From contig JAAZDZ010000106.1 of NCBI GenBank assembly GCA_012512545.1, positions 1 to 11,393 of the forward strand: a stretch of DNA of 11,393 nt, in the 5' to 3' direction. This document shows, in pieces, positions 1 through 7,769 of this stretch. This DNA is from Alcaligenaceae bacterium (lineage in GTDB: Bacteria > Pseudomonadota > Gammaproteobacteria > Burkholderiales > Burkholderiaceae_B). Every line of letters starts with the position of its first letter. Positions within the stretch are counted from its first letter, which is position 1. Under the pieces are notes generated by a model. It saw only the letters and a program-made list of their open reading frames with translations, had not been told where the DNA came from and did no database searches. The position numbers and the translations under genes are program-made.

Positions 1-1965
1 ACCCGCCTGCTCACGCAGGCCAGCGCTGCTGAAGAAGCCGTTTATCGTGCGCTGTTGGAAGTGCCATTCACGCAGCGTGGTGTGCATAAACCCGGCCAGC
101 AAACGGAACTGCAGCGTGTGGGTTTGCAGAAGACGCTGTTCTCCAGCCCGGCGGCGGCACTGGAATCTACGAACAAAAGAATCTCATCACTCAAGCAAAA
201 ACCGGACATCACCCTAGACGAGCAGGCCGAAGTGGATAGCCTGCAGGAGTTGCTCGATGCCGTGAGGGTGCTGACCGATGAGCCGGATGCAGCCAGCTTC
301 AGCAAATACCAGCGTCTGGTCTCCTACCTGCGCTCAGACGAATTTGCATGGAACCCTTCTGCTGCCACCGACCGACTGGTGATTTTCTCAGAGCGCATCG
401 AGACCCTGCATTGGCTGCGTGAACAGCTCAGCAAGGATTTGCGCCTGAAGTCGAATCAAATCGAGGTGTTGCACGGCCAGATGGCCGACACAGAGCAACA
501 GGAACGGGTGGAGCGTTTCGGGCGACTGAACGACCCGGTGCGGGTCCTGCTGTGTTCCGATGTCGCCAGCGAAGGCCTGAACCTGCATTACTTCTGCCAT
601 CGACTGGTGCATTTTGACTTGCCATGGTCGCTGATGATTTTCCAGCAGCGCAATGGCCGCGTGGACCGCTACGGTCAGGAACATCAGCCCAATATCATTT
701 ACCTGTTCACCGATACAGTGAATGAGAAAATCAAGGGTGACCTGCGTATCCTGGAAATCCTGGAAAAGAAGGATGAGCAGGCTTTGCTCAACCTGGGTGA
801 CCCTTCAGCTTTCCTGAATGTCTTTGACCCCGACAAGGAAGAAGAAAAAGTCAGCGAATTCATGGCCAGTGGCCTCACGCCAGAAGAAGTCGAGGCTGAC
901 ATGGACGCCACGGCCAGTGCTGATGACAGCAATGAAGGTGACTGGCTCATGCAGCTGTTTGGGGGACAGGCAGACCAGGAGGTTTCAGGGGCGGAAGAGG
1001 ATTTATCACTACCCACCAGCAGCCTGGACGCCATCGTCGAGCCCGCTTCTTTGTTCGACACTGATTATCAATACACCAAGACCGCGCTGACACTGTTGAA
1101 CCAGGGCCAGGTTTTGTGCCAGTGGGCGGCTGAGGATGACCAGCAGATTATTGCGCTGACGGCTCCGCCGGATTTGCAGGAGCGCTTGCGGCAGCTGCCG
1201 CGTGAAGTCCAGGCTGCCAACGACCATTATTCCTTGTGCGCGGACCCCGCACGCATGGCCGAAGCCATAGAAACCGCAAGGCAGGCCCGTGCAGAAGAAG
1301 AATCCTGGCCCCAGCTGCATTATCTATGGCCACAGCATCCCATCATGGAATGGCTGGGCGAACGTGTGTTGACGCACTTTGGCCGTCACAAAGCCCCGTT
1401 GCTGCAAAGCGCGGCGTTGCATGCCGATGAGCAGGCTTTCATTTTGATGAGCCTGGTGCCCAACCGTAAGGGTCAGCCGCTGCTGGTGGAATGGCAGGTG
1501 GCGCTACGTCGCGGCCAGGGCAATTTTTCGCTGGAACCCTTTGATGCGTTTGCACAGCGTATCGGCCTGAAGGCCGGGGGTCTGCCTAACCGTGGGGTAA
1601 CGGCGGGGTTGGATGCAACCATCCAGGAAATGCAAAACGCCCTGCCCGGGGCAGTGCAGGCCATGCATGCCTATATGGTGGGCAAGCAGGCTGCGTTTTC
1701 TGCCAGCCTTGAAGAGCGGCTTTCAGGGACTTTGCAGGAGCTGCAACGCTTGCAGGAACGCCAGATGGAGCAGCTGGAAATCAGTTTGTCTAAACAGCTG
1801 GAAACGGTGAAACGTGGCCGCTTTGAACAGCGCAGTCAGCAAATCAACCGTATCTTCGACGATTACCGTCAGTGGGTGCATGACACCCTGTCCACCGAGC
1901 CGCAACCCTGGATTCAAGTCCTGGCTGCTGTGTGTCACCCTCAACCTTCTGTCGCTGGAGCCTGA
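1..1965 (+). CDS. SNF2-family helicase, C-terminal part (DrmD-like), 5' end outside the window
   Basis: The frame is open from base 1 and gives 654 residues before the TGA at 1963-1965. The real start lies upstream, and the in-frame TTG at 55 has no role. What is visible is the second RecA domain of an SF2/SNF2 ATPase. Motif IV is LVIFSER near nt 379, followed by motif V SDVASEGLNL (nt 556-585) and the canonical SNF2 motif VI QQRNGRVDRYGQ (nt 643-678) with its arginine finger. The Walker A and DEAH motifs must lie left of the window. Before motif IV, LQKTLFSSPAAALES resembles the linker of DISARM-type SNF2 helicases. After motif VI come an acidic stretch (nt 838-950) and a long tail ending in a Leu/Gln/Glu-rich probable coiled coil (about nt 1708-1848). 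SNF2 proteins translocate on double-stranded DNA using ATP. The methyltransferase gene starts 2 bases after the stop, so the two are probably co-translated. DrmD of class 1 DISARM is my best family guess. SNF2 helicase is secure, the exact subfamily is not. Confidence 0.9.
   Translation, partial: TRLLTQASAAEEAVYRALLEVPFTQRGVHKPGQQTELQRVGLQKTLFSSPAAALESTNKRISSLKQKPDITLDEQAEVDSLQELLDAVRVLTDEPDAASFSKYQRLVSYLRSDEFAWNPSAATDRLVIFSERIETLHWLREQLSKDLRLKSNQIEVLHGQMADTEQQERVERFGRLNDPVRVLLCSDVASEGLNLHYFCHRLVHFDLPWSLMIFQQRNGRVDRYGQEHQPNIIYLFTDTVNEKIKGDLRILEILEKKDEQALLNLGDPSAFLNVFDPDKEEEKVSEFMASGLTPEEVEADMDATASADDSNEGDWLMQLFGGQADQEVSGAEEDLSLPTSSLDAIVEPASLFDTDYQYTKTALTLLNQGQVLCQWAAEDDQQIIALTAPPDLQERLRQLPREVQAANDHYSLCADPARMAEAIETARQARAEEESWPQLHYLWPQHPIMEWLGERVLTHFGRHKAPLLQSAALHADEQAFILMSLVPNRKGQPLLVEWQVALRRGQGNFSLEPFDAFAQRIGLKAGGLPNRGVTAGLDATIQEMQNALPGAVQAMHAYMVGKQAAFSASLEERLSGTLQELQRLQERQMEQLEISLSKQLETVKRGRFEQRSQQINRIFDDYRQWVHDTLSTEPQPWIQVLAAVCHPQPSVAGA
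1957..1960 (+). promoter_or_regulatory. Ribosome binding site of the methyltransferase gene
   Basis: GGAG lies 7 bases before the ATG at 1968, inside the last codons of the helicase gene. It favours this ATG over the in-frame GTG at 1932. The stop TGA (1963-1965) and the ATG are separated only by CC, a layout typical of translational coupling. Confidence 0.6.
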
Positions 1966-1967
1966 CC

Positions 1968-4900
1968 ATGCCTGTATTGGAAGCGGTTCAGACCTTCACC
2001 GGTATTACCAACGAAAACGAGTTCTACAGTCATCACTACCTGGCCGAAGTCTTCAAAGGCGATATCAAGGCCCGCCTGGATGCCTGGGATGCCCTGGAGA
2101 CGGAGCATGCGGGTGAAGAAAACCAGCGTGCGCCTTACAAGCGCCTGCAGGCGTGGGCGCAGAAGTGGTTCAGCCTGCATAGCCAGATTCAACACGCCGG
2201 TGACGACAAGCAACGCTGGAAGCTGTTCACCGAGATACAGACTGGCCTGCTGGAAGCCCTGGGCTATCCCAAGCCAACTGCGCTGCCGCATCGGCACGAA
2301 TTAGTGGCCGGTTTGCCCATTCCCTTGTGGCTGTTGCAATTGCCTGGCCTGGCGGTAATTCCCGCCTATCGCCCCGGTGCAGAAGACGATGACCTGCTTG
2401 ACCATACCTTGCCCGGCTTTCTGTACGGAGAAGAGCCTGTTCCCAACGGCCTAAAGGGGGAAACCTGGGCCGATATGCTGGCCGATGCAGTGTTTGCAGC
2501 AGAGACCGCCCCGCGCTATGTGGTGCTGGCAGGACTGGATGAATGGCTGCTGATTGACCGCTACAAATGGCCTAACAACCGGGCTCTGCGCTTTGATTGG
2601 GCAGAAATCCTGGACCGCAAGGATGCAGACACCCTCAAGGCTTGCGCCGTGCTGCTGCACAAGGAAAGCCTGGCGCCGGGTGAAGGCGACAGCCTGCTGC
2701 AGTCCTTGGACGAAAACGCCCACAAGCACGCGTTTGGGGTGAGTGAAGACCTGAAATATGCCCTGCGGGAAGCCATTGAGCTCTTGGGCAATGAAGCTGC
2801 TCGGCAGCTCCGTCAGCAGGCCGCTGACAGCAAAAAAGGGTTCTTCAGTGGTAAAGACCAGCTGGACCCTGACGAGCTCAGCATGGAATGCCTGCGCATG
2901 GTGTACCGGCTGCTGTTCATGTTTTACATCGAGGCCAGGCCGGAACTTTCGTATGTGCCCATCGCAAAAAGCGAGGTCTACCAGAAAGGCTATAGCCTTG
3001 AAAGCCTGCGCGACCTGGAGATGCAGCCGCTCACCACACCCAGCGCGCGCGAAGGCGCGTATTTCGATACCACGCTGCGTCGGTTGTTCCAGTTGGTGGC
3101 GGAGGGCTGCGGCCTGAATGAGCCCAGGCAAGGCGAACTGGGGGCGACGATTACCGGGGCCAAAGATGTCTTTGCCCTGGCGCCGCTTGACAGCCGCCTG
3201 TTTGATGACGACAGCATGCCCTTGCTCAATCGGGTGCGCTTCCCCAACCACGTATGGCAACGCATTATCCGCCTGATGTCGCTGACACGCGGCCAGGGGC
3301 GCGGTAAACGTAGCGGGCGGGTCAGTTATCAGTTGCTGTCCATCAACCAGTTAGGCGCGGTATACGAAGCGCTGCTGAGCTACAGGGGTTTCTTTGCTTC
3401 TGAAGACCTGTATGAAGTCCAGCCAGCGCCCAAGAAAGCCAAGGCAGCGGCTCCCTCCGCCGATGATGACGATAGCGACGAGCCGACGGATGACGATGAC
3501 AGCCCCCGCAAGAGCTCCGGGGCCGCCGCCGCGTCGGGAGACCTGCTGGAAAACGCCTGGTTTGTACCGGCTGACCGTCTGCATGAATACGACGAAGCCG
3601 AGCGGGTTTACGACAAAAACGACGCCGGCCACCTGGTGCTGCGCAAGCATGAACGAGGCAAATTTGTTTACCGGCTGGCCGGGCGTGACCGCCAGAAAAG
3701 CGCCAGCTATTACACGCCACAGGTGTTGACCCAGTGCCTGGTCAAGTACGCCCTGAAGGAACTGTTGGAAGGCGGCAGGGTCAAGAAAGCCGACGACATT
3801 CTGACCCTCACGGTGTGCGAACCTGCCATGGGCAGTGCAGCCTTCTTGAATGAGGCCGTGAACCAACTTTCGGAAGCCTACCTGGAACGCAAGCAGGCCG
3901 AGCTGGGGCGCCGCATTCCCCATGAGGACTACCCGCAGGAACTGCAGAAAGTCCGTATGTACATGGCTGACCGCAATGTCTACGGGGTTGACTTGAACCC
4001 TGTGGCGGTAGAGCTGGCAGAAGTTTCCCTGTGGTTGAATGCCATTTATGGGGAAACCGATGAAGAGGGTCGCCCTCAGCCTGCTCGAGTGCCATGGTTT
4101 GGTTACCAACTGTTCGCGGGGAACAGCCTGATAGGCGCTCGCCATCAGGTATACCGAGCCTCTAGCCTGTTGAAAGGCGCCAAGCCTGCCTGGCATGCCG
4201 AACCGCCGCGCCCGGTCACGGCCGAACAGCCCCGTGCCGCAGATGAAATCTGGCATTTCTTACTGCCCGACCCGGGCATGGCCAATTACACCGACAAGAC
4301 CGCCAAAGCCTTGTACCCGGAGGCTTTTGAGCGATTGAAAGCCTGGCGCAAGGCTTTCACCGCACCGCTTTCAGAGTACGAAATCGCTCGCCTTCAGCAG
4401 CTCAGTAACCGAGTGCAGGAGCTCTGGCAGGAACATACGCGCGCATTGGCGCGTGACAGGCAGCGCACGGAAGATAATCTGACTGTCTGGCCACACCCTG
4501 AAAGTGATGCCGGCGACACCGGCACCCGTATCAGCCGCGCACAAAAGGAAGTCATCCGTCGTGAAGGCCTGTTGAATGAAGATGGCGACCTGGCCACGCC
4601 TTTCCGCCGCCTGAAGCTGGTGATGGATTACTGGTGCGCCCTGTGGTTCTGGCCGTTGGCGGCAGTGGAGCAGATACCCAGCCGTGAAGAATGGTGGATG
4701 GAAATCGGTGCCATTCTGGAAGGCAATGTGGTGGACATGACCCCGCAACTAGGCCTGGGCTTGGAGCCTGCCGCAGGCCCGATTCAGAGGGATATCGCAG
4801 AACCCACGGGCTTTGAAGCGGCGCAGCCCAGCCTGGAAGGGTTTGCGACACAGCCGAGCCTGCGAGCAGCCACTGAAGACAGGAGCCGCTTGCACGATAC

Positions 4901-7013
4901 CCTGGGCCAGTTGCGTATCGGCAAGCTCAGGCACAACTTCCCGCGCATCGCTCAGGTGGAAGCCGTTGCTGATGCCCGCCGCTTTATGCATTGGGAACTG
5001 TTCTTTGCCGACATCCTGCTGCAGCGCGGGGGCTTCGACCTGATTTTGGGGAACCCCCCGTGGCTGAAGGTGGAGTGGAACGAATCCGGCATATTGGGGG
5101 AATACAACCCAATATTCGCAGTGAGGAAAATTAGCGCAAGTGACCTGGCGAAATTGCGCAGGGAAGCATTTGCAGAATTTTCCGGTTTGCAGGAGGCTTG
5201 GGCAGAAGAACTGCAGGAAGCGGAGGGGATGCAGAGCTTCTTGAATGCGGTGCAGAACTATCCTTTACTCAAAGGTGTCCAGTCAAATCTCTATAAAAAT
5301 TTTGTAGAGCGTAGTTGGCAATTATCTAATAGCTGTGGATGTATTGGATTAATCCACGAGGAAAGCTTATATGACGACGCTGCAGCTTCTAATATTCGTG
5401 AAAATCTATACCGACGGTTAAGGTATCATTTTCAGTTTGTTAATGAAAAAAAACTATTTAAAGATGTAGATAATCATAAGAAATTCAGTATAAACATCAC
5501 TTCTTCATTTGCAGGGGAACCTGCGTTTATAAATATTTCGAACTTATATCATCCATCAACTGTCGATAAATGTTTTGACTCTGATAATGCGTGCCTGGTG
5601 CCGTCCATCAAAGATTCCAAAGGGGATTGGAACGTTGAGGGGCATCCGTCTCGAGCGGTGCGTATCGACAGAGATAGGTTGGAATTGTTTTTTTCTCTTT
5701 TCGACAATGGGATTGGCTCAACATTGGGCGCCCGATTACCGGCTGTTCATTCAGAAGAGTTCGTATCAGTCCTTTCCAAGTTCAATGGCTTAGATTCATC
5801 GTTTGAGAAGCTTGACGGGAAATACGGTTTTTTCGAGATGTACCACGAGACTCGAGCGAATGCTTCTGGCGTCATTGCGCCGAACATCCATACTCCAAAA
5901 CATCTCTCCGATGTAGTGCTTTCGGGTTCTCATATAGGAATAGGAAATGCCTTTCAACAGACTTCCCATTCGGCGGGAGGGTCGAAAATGGCATTCGACA
6001 GAATTGACCTTGAGTTGATTGGTGCAAATTACTTACCCCGAACCAAGTTCTGTCTGAAAGACCACTCCATCAATGGATTTAAGAAGTCAGTTAACTGGAA
6101 CGCAGCACTTGCTTCCACCAAGTTATATAGATTTGCTACAAAGTACCAAATTAGCCAGTCTATGGAGAGGGGGTATGTCGGATGTGTTATCCCCCCTGGT
6201 GTTTCTCATCTTCAAACCATAATTTCAGTCGCGTTTAAAGATGATATGGACTTGGTGAATTTTTCTTGTAGAAACATTACATTATTGTACGCATTTTTTG
6301 CAAGAACGACTGGTTTTCCTACATTCCGCAGCCTAGCGAAGGGGCTCCGATGGAAGGGAGTGGTGAATCCTCGTCTCATCTCTCGTTTTTTGTTGTTGGT
6401 CTGCGTCACTGATGCATACGCCGATTTGTGGCAAAAATACAGGCAGTTTGTTGAATCATCGGACTCATGGGCAATTCGTGACAGAAAACTTACTTCTTCG
6501 AAATTTGAAGCGTTTACACACGAGTGGGAATGGAGTTCTCCTGCTCGTAAAGATTTTGACCGTCGACAACTGCTTGTGGAGATGGATGTGCTTGTTGCCA
6601 TGGAAATGGAGGTCACGTTGGAGGAGTTTTTGTCTATCTATCGTGTACAGTTTCCGGTTATGCACGGGTTTGAACGCGACACTTGGTACGACATCAACGG
6701 TCGAATCATTTTCACAAATAACAAAGGCCTGACGGGTGTAGGTCTGCCCCGCAAAGGCGGCCGCAATACCCCTCGGGTACGCATTCAAACGCCTGATGGA
6801 AACCCACGAGAAGGCAACTTCGGCTGGGAAGACCTTTATAAAGACAGCGAATGGTTGGTACCCGACGGCACAGTCGTGACCGAAGAGGTAATGGATGACA
6901 CCCTGCCCGGCGGCCCCCGCAAAATTGAGCGCCGCTATGTCGCCCCATTTGCCCGTGCCGACCGCGAAGAAGATTACCGCATAGCCTGGGCGTATTTTTC
7001 CGCAAACCGATAG
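1968..7013 (+). CDS. Giant Eco57I/PglX/DrmMI-like adenine-N6 DNA methyltransferase
   Basis: 1681 aa from the ATG at 1968, chosen for its GGAG site; the in-frame GTG at 1932 would overlap the helicase gene. It should transfer a methyl group from S-adenosylmethionine to adenine N6 in DNA. Motifs: SASYYTP (578-584, motif X region), EPAMGSAAF (618-626, motif I, SAM binding), YGVDLNP (672-678, motif II) and the catalytic NPPW (1029-1032, motif IV, adenine type). The order X-I-IV is that of gamma-class and Eco57I-like enzymes. The ~350 residues between motifs II and IV are a helical insertion holding a Trp-rich stretch near 885-905. The N-terminal ~490 residues contain GLDEWLLIDRYK and LRFDWAEIL, like the N-terminal domain of type IIG enzymes, but I see no convincing PD-(D/E)xK nuclease signature. 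An Asp-rich linker (499-512) precedes the methylase domain. Residues ~1103-1585 are the likely target recognition domain and are unusually AT-rich. The last ~95 residues are GC-rich again. DrmMI or PglX are the nearest named relatives; methyltransferase is nearly certain, the target site is unknown. Confidence 0.93.
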   Translation: MPVLEAVQTFTGITNENEFYSHHYLAEVFKGDIKARLDAWDALETEHAGEENQRAPYKRLQAWAQKWFSLHSQIQHAGDDKQRWKLFTEIQTGLLEALGYPKPTALPHRHELVAGLPIPLWLLQLPGLAVIPAYRPGAEDDDLLDHTLPGFLYGEEPVPNGLKGETWADMLADAVFAAETAPRYVVLAGLDEWLLIDRYKWPNNRALRFDWAEILDRKDADTLKACAVLLHKESLAPGEGDSLLQSLDENAHKHAFGVSEDLKYALREAIELLGNEAARQLRQQAADSKKGFFSGKDQLDPDELSMECLRMVYRLLFMFYIEARPELSYVPIAKSEVYQKGYSLESLRDLEMQPLTTPSAREGAYFDTTLRRLFQLVAEGCGLNEPRQGELGATITGAKDVFALAPLDSRLFDDDSMPLLNRVRFPNHVWQRIIRLMSLTRGQGRGKRSGRVSYQLLSINQLGAVYEALLSYRGFFASEDLYEVQPAPKKAKAAAPSADDDDSDEPTDDDDSPRKSSGAAAASGDLLENAWFVPADRLHEYDEAERVYDKNDAGHLVLRKHERGKFVYRLAGRDRQKSASYYTPQVLTQCLVKYALKELLEGGRVKKADDILTLTVCEPAMGSAAFLNEAVNQLSEAYLERKQAELGRRIPHEDYPQELQKVRMYMADRNVYGVDLNPVAVELAEVSLWLNAIYGETDEEGRPQPARVPWFGYQLFAGNSLIGARHQVYRASSLLKGAKPAWHAEPPRPVTAEQPRAADEIWHFLLPDPGMANYTDKTAKALYPEAFERLKAWRKAFTAPLSEYEIARLQQLSNRVQELWQEHTRALARDRQRTEDNLTVWPHPESDAGDTGTRISRAQKEVIRREGLLNEDGDLATPFRRLKLVMDYWCALWFWPLAAVEQIPSREEWWMEIGAILEGNVVDMTPQLGLGLEPAAGPIQRDIAEPTGFEAAQPSLEGFATQPSLRAATEDRSRLHDTLGQLRIGKLRHNFPRIAQVEAVADARRFMHWELFFADILLQRGGFDLILGNPPWLKVEWNESGILGEYNPIFAVRKISASDLAKLRREAFAEFSGLQEAWAEELQEAEGMQSFLNAVQNYPLLKGVQSNLYKNFVERSWQLSNSCGCIGLIHEESLYDDAAASNIRENLYRRLRYHFQFVNEKKLFKDVDNHKKFSINITSSFAGEPAFINISNLYHPSTVDKCFDSDNACLVPSIKDSKGDWNVEGHPSRAVRIDRDRLELFFSLFDNGIGSTLGARLPAVHSEEFVSVLSKFNGLDSSFEKLDGKYGFFEMYHETRANASGVIAPNIHTPKHLSDVVLSGSHIGIGNAFQQTSHSAGGSKMAFDRIDLELIGANYLPRTKFCLKDHSINGFKKSVNWNAALASTKLYRFATKYQISQSMERGYVGCVIPPGVSHLQTIISVAFKDDMDLVNFSCRNITLLYAFFARTTGFPTFRSLAKGLRWKGVVNPRLISRFLLLVCVTDAYADLWQKYRQFVESSDSWAIRDRKLTSSKFEAFTHEWEWSSPARKDFDRRQLLVEMDVLVAMEMEVTLEEFLSIYRVQFPVMHGFERDTWYDINGRIIFTNNKGLTGVGLPRKGGRNTPRVRIQTPDGNPREGNFGWEDLYKDSEWLVPDGTVVTEEVMDDTLPGGPRKIERRYVAPFARADREEDYRIAWAYFSANR
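3462..3503 (+). other. Asp-rich low-complexity linker inside the methyltransferase
   Basis: The codons read DDDDSDEPTDDDDS (residues 499-512): two DDDDS blocks, preceded by a Lys/Ala/Pro stretch and followed by Lys, Ser and an Ala run. It sits between the N-terminal domain and the methylase core and is probably a flexible tether. Only the low complexity is seen; the tether role is inference. Confidence 0.7.
5275..6720 (+). other. AT-rich target recognition segment of the methyltransferase, probably exchanged
   Basis: Five 60-base lines counted by hand inside this segment (from 5281, 5341, 5401, 5521 and 6241) have 32, 42, 25, 30 and 28% GC. The lines starting at 4981 and 6721, just outside it, have 58 and 65%. 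The reading frame continues unbroken through both edges. Codon use changes with it (TTA, AAT, AAA and ATT become common). It begins about 75 codons after the NPPW motif, where Eco57I/PglX-like enzymes carry the target recognition domain. Edges are approximate. The domain call is by position and composition, not by a recognised motif. Confidence 0.6.
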
Positions 7014-7014
7014 C

Positions 7015-7021
7015 AAGAGGG
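7015..7021 (+). promoter_or_regulatory. Ribosome binding site of the 240 aa gene
   Basis: AAGAGGG lies between the TAG of the methyltransferase (7011-7013) and the ATG at 7025. The spacing is short (3-4 bases), but this is the only purine-rich site available, and it supports the ATG at 7025 over the in-frame ATG at 7058. Confidence 0.5.
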
Positions 7022-7024
7022 TTT

Positions 7025-7747
7025 ATGAGTAAAGATAACTTTTTTGACCCCTTTTGGATGGAGCAGGTAAAGCTTCCGGTAAAACGTGTAGCTGGGCAGT
7101 GGGAGTTTCTTTACGGGGGTGAGATACCGGTCAAAGATGGTGCTTTCGGTGAGCTGACCATTAGCGTCAACCAACTGACGGATAAAGCCTTTCGGGAGCG
7201 CGTTACCGCAACGCTGGTTGTGCCTATTTTGGAAGAAGGAACGCCGTTGTTGGTGGCGTTAAGTGACCTGTCTTGCACACGCGGTGGTTCGTGGCCCGAA
7301 AACGATATCTTCAATTTTCCTATTGGAACCACACGGCTAGAAAGAGTTGTTTTGGGACCAATGCAGCAGAAATCGCGTCAAGGAGAATTGCTTGGCGAAA
7401 AAGGTGGATTGTGGTTGAAGCTTAAGGGCTTAGAAAAAACCGAGTTGTTGGGCAGTTCAATCTTGATGCCCGAAGGTTTTGAGCCAGCATCTGCGAAAAG
7501 TCTTAACCATGCCTTTACCCTGCTGTCTGAGAAATACGAAACACATCGGATATCCCATACTGGAAATGTGTATACGAGGGTTTATTACCAAGAGCGCAAT
7601 GGAAATTGGTATCCCTTAGACGATTTGCGTAATGGTGTAAGAGTACAAGGTGAAAAGATGCTGCTTGAGGATGTTTGGGCCGAAATCGAGCGGCGTCTCG
7701 GAGGGCGACCGTGGGTTCAGCCTCAGAAAAAAAAACGTACCTCGTAA
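7025..7747 (+). CDS. Uncharacterised 240 aa protein of the defence operon
   Basis: I do not recognise a family. The ATG at 7025 follows AAGAGGG, 11 bases after the methyltransferase stop; TAA is at 7745-7747. The protein has no signal peptide, no membrane segment and no nuclease, ATPase or methylase motif that I can see. The N-terminus is aromatic (FFDPFW), then strand-like stretches alternate (for example GQWEFLYGG, ATLVVPIL, TRLERVVLG), suggesting a mostly beta fold. The second half looks mixed alpha/beta, and the C-terminus is basic (QPQKKKRTS), which could contact DNA. A single Cys argues against a zinc site. Three hand-counted 60-base lines give 40, 50 and 40% GC, lower than the helicase genes, so it may have a separate history. 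Its place between the methyltransferase and the big helicase, on the same strand with almost no gaps, suggests an accessory subunit or specificity factor. That role is inference from position only. Confidence 0.85.
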   Translation: MSKDNFFDPFWMEQVKLPVKRVAGQWEFLYGGEIPVKDGAFGELTISVNQLTDKAFRERVTATLVVPILEEGTPLLVALSDLSCTRGGSWPENDIFNFPIGTTRLERVVLGPMQQKSRQGELLGEKGGLWLKLKGLEKTELLGSSILMPEGFEPASAKSLNHAFTLLSEKYETHRISHTGNVYTRVYYQERNGNWYPLDDLRNGVRVQGEKMLLEDVWAEIERRLGGRPWVQPQKKKRTS

Positions 7748-7769
7748 TGTAATTTGAAAAACCGTTGCC

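Noticed and set aside
55..57. TTG as start of the first gene
   Set aside because: The frame is open back to base 1 and the protein lacks its first RecA domain, so the gene begins upstream.
1932..1934. GTG as start of the methyltransferase
   Set aside because: ATG 1968 has a GGAG site at good distance and sits directly after the helicase stop; the GTG would overlap the helicase gene by 34 bases without such a site.
2451..3260. Antisense open frame of 269 codons, and a similar one of 301 codons at 3351-4256
   Set aside because: Both lie fully inside the methyltransferase gene, whose frame has clear motifs. They are GC-rich mirror frames with no ribosome binding site or recognisable domain.
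5275..6720. The AT-rich segment as a separate inserted gene or mobile element
   Set aside because: The methyltransferase frame continues through it, I noticed no terminal repeats, and no other frame gives a plausible protein; a swapped domain explains it better.
7727..7735. Run of nine A near the end of the 240 aa gene as a phase-variation or frameshift site
   Set aside because: It encodes KKK within the last residues. A slip either way reaches a stop within a few codons (7750 or 7755) and cannot fuse to the helicase, so little would change.
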